A DNA stretch of 64,000 bases. It comes from Leptobrachium leishanense. Its lineage: Eukaryota > Chordata > Amphibia > Anura > Megophryidae. The stretch covers positions 39,053,519 through 39,117,518 of the forward strand of contig CM019072.1 in assembly GCA_009667805.1 (NCBI GenBank). Reading direction: 5' to 3'. This document shows, one piece after another, positions 57,266 to 64,000 of the stretch. The position numbers were made by a program, and so were the translations under genes. The notes below the pieces were generated by a model. The model did no database searches, was not told the origin of the DNA, and saw only the letters and a list, made by a program, of their open reading frames with translations. Position 1 is the stretch's first letter, and every line of letters begins with the position of its first letter.

Positions 57266-57810
57266 ATGTGTAGAACTATAAAAATTAAGTGACTCTTTAT
57301 CGACATTCAAACCCGGTAATTACAAAGTTTCTAAATAAAAAATCCATTTGGTTTCCGCATGGGAGAGTGAATTTTCAATATCACCTCCCCTCCAATCTGG
57401 GGACACCTTCTCAATCCCTAAGGACATAAAAGAGGAAAAATTTTATAAGGGACAATTGTTACAGTGTCTGGGGGCACTGTGTTTGTCACTTTTTTTTTAC
57501 AATTATAAAAATGTTCAGAAATCCTTTCCCTTAACTTCCGCTTGGTCTTGCCCATGTATTGAGCTCCATACCCACATTGCAGTAAGTAAATTGCATTTGT
57601 TTTGTTGCAAATTGATAAAACCTCTTCTTTTGTATTCTTCCCCTCCATTCTAGTCTTCAATTCCCTACAAACAGAGCAAACCGTACATTTAAAGAAGCCC
57701 CCTGGCCTGCACATTAAAGGATGTAATGCTTTATCCATACTAGCTTTCTTTTTAATAATTGGTAAGGCACAAATATGCCAAAATAATTTTAATGGAGTTC
57801 GCTTTTGTAA
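57266..57810 (-). pseudogene. Penelope-like element, GIY-YIG endonuclease part
   Basis: Minus strand. The frame reads PGGFFKCTVCSVCRELKTRM, a Cys-rich finger preceding the nuclease. It continues with SICNKTNAIYLLQCGYGAQYMGKTKRKLRERISEH in two overlapping pieces (I-Y-L-L-Q-C-x-x-G-x-Q-Y-x-G-x-T), the GIY-YIG core with its arginine-rich helix. After a frameshift near 57418 the text LGIEKVSPDWRGGDIENSL continues to HAETKWIFYLETL. This is the standard C-terminal order of Penelope-like elements, retroelements that combine a reverse transcriptase with a GIY-YIG nuclease. Frameshift and stop show it is dead. It is separated from its upstream parts by the insertion 57811-59347. Confidence 0.85.
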
Positions 57811-59347
57811 CCCCATAAATACCACTGACGTACATAGTATGATCTGGGGAAAATTCCCCTTAAGGATCAAGGACGTAGTATGTACGTCATGGTCCTTTAA
57901 CCCCCCCACCCCTCCCTATACTCACCTCTCTGGCCAGGGTCCCACGTCGGTCTGGCTACCCTGAAGCCGGCCCGACGTTTTTATGGGCCCCAGCCATCGC
58001 AATTATGTCATTTTTGTGTGCCCCCTTGTGCCTGCATGGGAAAACGTGAAAGTTGAAGGGGGCTCCTTTGGAGCCCTCTCCCTCCCGAACGCCGGCAGAT
58101 AGAAAAAAAAGAGAGGCACTGTTGAAGAGGGCATAGTCTGCCCTTTCCAGCGGTGCCTCTCTTTAGCCCCTTTAGGTGCCGGATCGCGATTCAATGCCTC
58201 TGGGTCACCCCCCCACACACTGACATTGTCGCCATATATGCGATGACATCAGTGAACCAGTTAACCCCCAACTACCAAGTGGAGCTAGGGGAATCATTTG
58301 GATCCCCTTATCTGCCAGTCCGTAACAGCTAGAGGGTCATGTTTGGGCCCGATCATGGGCTTTCCAATGATACCAAACATGACTAGGTTTGGTGAAAAAA
58401 TAAAAAAATAAAAAAAGTGTTTTTTTTAAAAAAAGAAAAAAATTGTCTGGGGGTATAATAAAATAGGACTTCAAATCACATTTAAACATGATAAGCCTAA
58501 AACGGTCAAAATGAGCTCAGCACACAGAGGTGAAATGACTCAGCAGTGAAAGGGGTTAAAAAGCAAAAAATATATAAAAATTGGGTATTTCTAATCTCAG
58601 GACAAAATTTCTAAACTATTTAGGCTAGGGTCAGACGAGCGCAGTGCGAACGCGCGTGCAGGTGTACTTAATCACGGCCGTAGTAGCAGCAAGTGCCGGG
58701 CAATGACGGCCAATATACGAAGTACGGTCGCACAAAAGTCCGGCTGCGCAACGCAAGTGGAAAACGAACGCATTTTTTCGAGAACGTTAAACTGCTAGTA
58801 CTGACGTACAGAGTGCGCTGCGCCCGCTAGCGGCGTGTGTGCGTGAATTGGAGATGTCAGACACTGCTAATGTCCGGCCAACATAACGTCCAGATGCACA
58901 AAGTGTTTTATTGATGATCCGTACAAAATCACGGATGCAAATGCGCATCGTATGACCGCTATCGCGTACTCCGTGAAAAAATGCGTCCATTCGTTCGAAC
59001 GCACTTTTTCACAGACAACGCGAAAATGCGTTCGTCTGACCCTAGCCTTAGCTGGGGCCTTTTTTGGCGGTTGTAGATTTTGAAATTAAAGTACGAAAAA
59101 GTGTGTTTTTTCTATTTTTTTATCATATTTCAGATTTTTTTTATAGTAAATTATAAAATATGAAGGAAATATAATCTAAATATAATCTTTAGAAAGTTCA
59201 TTTAATGGTGAGAAAAACAGTATATAATATGTGTGGGCTCCATAAACGAGTAAGACAAAAATTAGAACTAAACACAATGCAGAAATGTAAAAACAGCAGT
59301 GGGTACTTTCAGACTGACAATAGTAAAATTACCCGGTCACTATGGGG
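57811..59347. mobile_element. TTAA-type hairpin-family element C, inserted in the Penelope element
   Basis: Inverted ends CCCCATA (57811) and TATGGGG (to 59347), flanked by GTAA (57807-57810) and TTAA (59348-59351), a probable TTAA duplication with one change. The left part has hairpins (ACGTAGTATGTACGT, 57870-57884; GCCCGATCATGGGC, 58348-58361) and the CACACAGAGGTGAAATGACT CAGCAGTGAAAGGGGTTAA text (58520-58558) of the family. A Harbinger MITE is nested at 58623-59047. Confidence 0.6.
58623..59047. mobile_element. PIF/Harbinger-type MITE, copy 2 (425 bp)
   Basis: GGCTAGGGTCAGACGAGCGC ... GCGTTCGTCTGACCCTAGCC, flanked by TTA at 58620-58622 and 59048-59050. The interior is homologous to 8493-8919 (for example CGCAACGCAAGTGGAAAACG). 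Confidence 0.88.
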
Positions 59348-59351
59348 TTAA

Positions 59352-59590
59352 AAATTAACTGCGGAACCTCTGGTATGTGTTTGGTTTGCCTAACACCTGG
59401 TCATTTCTCAGGATAGGCCAACATTTATTTAACGCATTTTTTATTTCTCTACTCCCATTAAATTGAGTCAAAAATGCAAAACTCCATCTATTTATTTCTT
59501 GATTATCGACCTCTCCCTTACTTTTACGTTTCAGTAACTCTTCCCTATTTATGGCCCAAATTTCTTTAATGCTGTTTTCAACTAACATTT
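59352..59590 (-). pseudogene. Penelope-like element, connector after the RT
   Basis: Minus-strand frame: MLVENSIKEIWAINREELLK ... FLTQFNGSREIKNALNKCWP ILRNDQVLGK. F-x-T-x-Y/F-N...I-x-x-x-L-x-K-x-W-x-I-L...L-G-K is the segment that links RT and GIY-YIG domains in Penelope-like proteins. Continuous in order with the pieces at 60728-60850 (upstream) and 57266-57810 (downstream). Confidence 0.7.
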
Positions 59591-59599
59591 GGGGATACT

Positions 59600-60716
59600 G
59601 TTTTTTTATTTTTTATATTTAACATTTTTATTTTGAGGAAAGTAAAGGGTCACAGAACGACCTGCAAGGTTGGCCTCGCAGGGCCAAATATTATACTCAC
59701 GTATGCGACAAATAAAACAGGAGTGGGTCTCATAAAGGGGGCACAAAAACAAAACAAACAAAAGTCACCGCAACACGGCAGGTAATAAAAGTCCTTAGCA
59801 ATATCTCAAAAAACAGGGGGGGCGCTCAGCAACCAGGCCTCTCCAGTCATCTCACAGGGTACAGCTCAGCCGTCCCTGCCTCCCCCCAGTGTGTAGGCCC
59901 AAGATCCCTAGCGTCACTGCCGGCGCAGGGTTCATGGAGGGGGCCGCGGCCTTCAGCACGGTGGTAGCCGATGCAGCAGAGTTCAGACCTGCAGAACCCC
60001 TGGTGACATCCCGCGATGCAGGGGTCCTCTCTGAAAATGGATAGCACCTCTGCATTGGATCCCATGTGCCATCCAGTACCTCCACGGACGTACTGCCAGG
60101 GCTTTCAACCACCTTCTGGAGCCCCTCAAGCACCCACACCTCTGCCACTCTTCAGTACCTCCGTATAGCGCTGCAAGTCACTGTGTGTCAACAGGCGGTC
60201 ATCTTCTCCCTCCTCCATGAGAAGGCGCTCAAGGTGCATGAATCCTGCCTCCAGGCCCATCGGTAGGGGAAGTGACGGGACATCCGCGTTCACACTCCAG
60301 CCACTCCTTCCACCAGGTCAGCAGCTTCTGCCGGGAGATGGAGGCCCTCCGACGCCACAGCCCTCTTCCAGGTAGATGGTGTTGGGGACAGCAGAAGCAT
60401 CGCGGTTCGAGACAAGGTGTCTAAGCCGGCTCTGGAAGGACAGTCCAGCCGGGGAGCATCCAGGGTTCTCTGTTCAGGGTGCAGCCTGGTGGTAGGCCCC
60501 AAGATGGCCACCGGCATTATACTCCGGCCCCAAAACAACAGTCTCTGGTCCGGGGCAAATCAGGCCCCGAACATCTCGCAACCGATGGCCAACCGCTCCA
60601 GGGTCCAGGGAAACAAAATACAATTGGTAAAGTCAGCTAGGGAACCCAGTGAGAGAGAGTCGGGTCGGAGCTCCAGAGACACGCGTCCTCTCTCATTCGC
60701 AGCTGGCCATGCCCCC
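59600..60716 (-). mobile_element. Retroposed sequence of unknown origin (1.1 kb)
   Basis: Flanked by an 11-bp direct repeat GGGGATACTGT / GGGGATACGGT (59591-59601, 60717-60727). On the minus strand it ends in CCTCAAAATAAAAATGTTAA (AATAAA signal) and an A-rich tail (AAATATAAAAAATAAAAAAA). These are hallmarks of LINE-mediated retroposition. The GC-rich body holds frames of up to 98 codons that were not recognised. It could be a processed pseudogene or a non-autonomous retrotransposon. Confidence 0.7.
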
Positions 60717-60727
60717 GGGGATACGGT

Positions 60728-60850
60728 CTATCTAAAAAATTTTGTTAAAGATCCCTACTCTGAATAAGGAAATCTTCCATTTCAGAGCAATTTCGCAGCA
60801 ATCGTCCGAACTGATTTTCTGGAATATTGTCTAGCCATTTTTTGTGATGG
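60728..60850 (-). pseudogene. Penelope-like element, end of the RT domain
   Basis: Minus-strand text KWLDNIPENQFGRLLRNCSE, then MEDFLIQSRDL and an in-frame TAA. I-P-x-x-Q-F-x-R-L-x-R-N-C-x-x...F/Y-x-x-Q-x is the conserved C-terminal part of Penelope-like reverse transcriptase. The catalytic part is not present further upstream. Confidence 0.75.
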
Positions 60851-62150
60851 CTACTACTGTATTATAAATAACACAGGACATACTTGAAAACGAGAGAAAT
60901 CTCAATGTATCCTTCCTGGTTCAATACTAAATAATATAATTATAGTGTTATTTATTTAACTCATAACACATACACCCTGTACCTATGGACATAGAGTGTT
61001 GGGGAATCAGGCAACCCAGAAACCACAGTCGAACAGTAATGTCAAGTCTAAGTTTAGCTGATGCTTCTTTTCTATTTAAATCCTGAATTTCTCTATCCCT
61101 CTGAAACTTGATCTCAATCTACACCCTCTTCCACACAGCACACTAAGGAAACACTTGATATGGAAAATCAGTTAATTTATGACAATCGTATGTATACTGA
61201 TATTCCATAGTAATACACATCTACATTCACGTACTCTCATCTACCATGAGATATCGGTGAGCCTTCATTACATTTTACTAGGATAAATATCCCATTTAAA
61301 AATAAAACAACAAGAGGGGCTGCACAAACTCATGGGCCGTTTCTGCATGCAAAACATCGGGAATCTGAAAGACTTTCCACTTGTCACAAGAAGAATGTTT
61401 ATATTCATGAATATATAGTGCCTGCAAAACACTTAGGATCACTTTAATTACTGCCACTTTACAGATCACACAAATGCTACTTCTCAGTGGAAATCAATAA
61501 CTGCTTTTAAATGCAAGTTGAAGTTATGTATCCAATTTATTCTGGAAGTCATGCTATTTGTGTCTTCATTTTATAGATATTGTGCTGTGCATATACGTTT
61601 TTTGGTATATTTAGATGCGAGGGTTAACTTTTAACGACTAGTTTAATCTCGGTGCTTGCTATTTTTGGTTTACTAGAATACACCCAATTCTCATGTAATC
61701 TCTGAGTGAACATAGCCCAGGGAAGGTATCCGTCCTAGGCTTTAATTTGATTTATTTGCTTTAGGGAAAAAATGAAAAGTGGTAGTTGAAGGCTATTTAA
61801 TTTCCTGACATCAATTTGCCCTATGCCATTGCCATGGGAACCAGTAAGCAATATACATGCACATATGAGAACTGCAATTATGCTACCCTCGTTAACAAAA
61901 GCTGCTAAAAGCAGAATCAGAATTACATTTTTATATCTGATAAGTCTCCTCACAAACCCAGAGAATGACCTTAGGGCTGCTGTTTGTTTTCTGTGCTGAT
62001 TTACGAGCAGAGGGGTGGGAATTTACGAGCAGAGGGGTGGGAACTAGCTGGATACAGAAAGCTAAGGATGCCCACCAGAGACAAAATAGCTATGAACTCA
62101 ATAGCGTGTAAGCAGCAAAGGCAGATTCAACACAAAACAGAAAAAATATA
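60851..62150. other. Unassigned; 22-bp tandem duplication at 62001-62042
   Basis: TTTACGAGCAGAGGGGTGGGAA is present twice in a row. 60884-60935 repeats the short motif seen at 52455. No exon was found. Confidence 0.4.
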
Positions 62151-63138
62151 TGTAGCGCTGCTTTAAAAACTGTATTCTGGTGCATTGAATTATTATGGCC
62201 ACTAGGGGGAACCAGTGTATAACAGATGGAAAGGGCCATGCTGGACAGAGACATTGTGGAATATGCTGGACAGAGCAGACTCCATCTCCCATCACCCTTT
62301 GCGTGAGGACAGGAAGTGGGTGGTACAGGAAGAGGAAAGAGATCAGCAGCCTCGTGCAAGGCAGGAGGAGCGTGAGCGGAGCAGTGAAAGGTGGAGGATG
62401 CACGTTGGAGCTGTCAGGGATCGCAACCAGGCCAGAGTACAGATGCTGAGTGTCTTACTGGTGCTGGAGATCGGGACAGTAATCGTGTTGGGACCTACCT
62501 GCGCAGCGCTGAGAGGTCTGGAGGAAAAGCTGGTTCCGGCAGGACCCAGCGTTAGGAGGCCGCGCCGATCGATTGGGAGTGTAGGCGGCGGATCGTTTGT
62601 TCCAGTTGTGGAGATTTGGCAAGCAGGGAGCAGATTCAGTGGCACGGAGTCCCAGTACAAAGCGGAGAAGATCTTTTGGTCGAGGCATCGAGTGCTGGAC
62701 AGTTTTGTTCATCGGATGGGTGAGAGGCCTTCCAGGCCACAGTTCCAAAACAGAAACGCTCACTGCAATATTGTTTAAATTCACAGGGCCCCAATGGTGA
62801 CTAGTCGAAGATTGCTCTTTTCGGATCACTGGCCAGTTGAACATAGTACCCGGGTACCCTAGACAACATACACATATATTTTTGAACTATTTTTCACGGG
62901 ACTTACACTCCAGAACTGAGGGGGGTTAGCCGGTTTTCTTTTACCGCCGCGTGTTTTTCCCGCGTTACGAATTCTTGTTACTCAAATACCGTATATGCAT
63001 ATTATATGCTGCTTTATTGGGATCAGTAAAGAATATAATATAGAAAAATCCACAACAGTGCTGGTGTATAGTTATTTCCTAGTGCGGTGAGACTATCCCG
63101 AGGTTTATTCAGCGGCTCCTTCGGGGGTGAGCGCTACA
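62151..63138 (-). mobile_element. Solo LTR-type element with TGTAGCGCT/AGCGCTACA ends, copy 2
   Basis: 988 bp, 4-bp direct flanks TATA (62147-62150, 63139-63142). Its right end (GGAGCCGCTGAATAAACC read on the minus strand) and left end (CCCTAGTGGCCATAATAATTC on the minus strand) match copy 1 in opposite orientation. The interior is alignable by eye in the GGACAGGAAGTGGG and CGGATCG..TTCCAG regions. Confidence 0.75.
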
Positions 63139-63596
63139 TATACAATAAATCCTAATCATGGGGCATGACACTCCCCGTCAGAAATCCTTAGATTTCAAAA
63201 TAAACTAACACTATAACTTTAAATGTCCTCCTAGAAACCCAATGCGGACCTGAAAAACAAAGGTAAAGCCTTCAATAATAGTTACTGACTATAAAGTGTA
63301 AAGTTGTAAGTCAACAGTCTTGAAGGTAGGCCATAGTTCCAGATGCGAGGAGAAAATAACAAGTTAACCCATCTTCGTGCTGGAGAAGCCGCACTAGACC
63401 AAAACTTCCACCAACACATTTGTAATCCAACTGGCTGTTTGTTGAAAGGCTTCTGCCGAGAGCAGAAACTCTTAACTGACCTTTTCCCTTGGCAGAAGGA
63501 GTATCAGTTCAGTGATTGACCGGAAGAAACTATGTACCACACCTCCTTTAGTCCCCTTTCAGATTCTTCGATCGTCACTAGACATAACCTGAGTGA
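63139..63596. other. Unassigned
   Basis: No gene or repeat recognised. This is the 3' flank of the RPL6 copy, with no RPL6 C-terminus. Confidence 0.4.
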
Positions 63597-64000
63597 CAAG
63601 ACCCATTGGCAGGAGTTGGCAATCCACAAACTTCTGATCGGCTTTGCGCTGTTGTGTGACTGAGTATTTGTCCTTCTCTGTTTCAAAGATCTCTCCTTCC
63701 TGGTGCTTGCGTTTGCGCAACCTCTTCTTCTTGAAGTAAGCATCATTCAGGTGCTTTGAAACCTTGACACTTGAGATATTGACTTTTGTGGAAGTGGTGA
63801 TAACAAATTTCAGATGAGCTCTCCGCAGGGGCACCCGGTTGATAACCAGTGGTCCTATTAACAGCAGAAGGCCAGACTGGAGCTGCTTCAGAAAAAACAC
63901 ACGCTTCCCCCTGTGGCGTCCATTGAGGAGTATAAGTACAGTCCCAGGAGTGATGGAGGAGCGCAGGTTGCGTTTGTGCTGCCTGAAAGGCTTCTTGCCA
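63597..64000 (-). pseudogene. rpl6: Ribosomal protein L6 processed pseudogene, partial
   Basis: Minus-strand frame open from the window edge: [60 protein letters not shown], then [20 protein letters not shown] and [20 protein letters not shown]. This matches residues about 125-260 of vertebrate RPL6, a large-subunit protein. RPL6 genes have introns in this region, and none is present here, so it is a retrocopy. Similarity stops after the DCQLLPMG text (about 63600); the last 30 or so residues (normally ending in a Y-P-H-K-L-V-F-type tail) are absent, and no poly(A) tail is visible. Several residues invariant in RPL6 are changed. The frame is still open, so the copy is fairly young or mildly constrained. 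The N-terminus lies beyond 64000. Confidence 0.85.

Noticed and set aside
62215..62778. 187-codon open frame inside the TGTAGCGCT-ended element
   Set aside because: No recognisable domain, no equivalent intact frame in the inverted copy at 52511-53462, and another long frame overlaps on the opposite strand. It is a by-product of GC-rich LTR sequence.

Overview
This is eukaryotic, vertebrate intron-type DNA, most likely from a frog (Anura). It has spliced exons with canonical splice sites, long AT-rich non-coding stretches, and a dense mix of CR1-, L2- and Penelope-type retroelements, Ty3/gypsy-type LTRs, Tc1, hAT, PIF/Harbinger and TTAA-type DNA transposons. The anuran assignment is inference from the repeat types and from the similarity of two exons to NECAB2. 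No bacterial operons, rRNA genes, functional tRNA genes or CRISPR arrays were seen.

Host gene. Two minus-strand exons, 49276-49301 (26 nt) and 45998-46095 (98 nt), join in phase across one codon. They encode the EF-hand/linker region of a neuronal calcium-binding protein, best matched to NECAB2. Much of the window is therefore probably necab2 intron. The next exons in either direction were not found by eye. A partial, intronless, minus-strand copy of ribosomal protein L6 (about 63600-64000) looks like a processed pseudogene running off the right edge.

Layout. 1-1162: CR1-like LINE 3' end. 1163-7500: mostly unassigned, with a repeat family containing the 6.03-6.73 kb element. 7.5-14.7 kb: nested DNA transposons, namely a palindromic MITE, a 2.9-kb hAT-type element carrying a Harbinger MITE and an L2-like LINE end, a TTAA-type element that is a run of about ten perfect hairpins, and a second hAT-type element with foldback arms. 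16.0-16.6 kb: foldback element with a hammerhead-like motif. 17.8-18.9 kb: gypsy-type solo LTR. 19.1-20.7 kb: complete Tc1-like transposon with an uninterrupted 344-codon transposase. 21.0-22.8 kb: AT-rich element with a telomere-like degenerate tract and a large foldback. 23.6-27.2 kb: LTR retrotransposon with both LTRs and a 5-bp target duplication, carrying only a shortened gag and itself interrupted by a hammerhead-bearing insert. 28.9-34.1 kb: MITEs and L2-like LINE ends. 34.5-36.8 kb: 21-bp minisatellite, a 334-bp piece of which was copied 1.4 kb away between two 281-bp direct repeats. 37.6-38.1 kb: 41-bp minisatellite resembling a LINE 3' UTR. 38.4-41.7 kb: more hairpin and TTAA elements. 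45.9-50.1 kb: necab2 exons, a CR1-like LINE inserted in a minisatellite, and a possible conserved non-coding block. 51.4-53.5 and 62.2-63.1 kb: solo LTRs. 57.3-60.9 kb: a Penelope-like element broken by two later insertions.

The genes do not form a pathway. The window is a host intron layered with insertions whose relative ages can be read from their nesting and target-site duplications.
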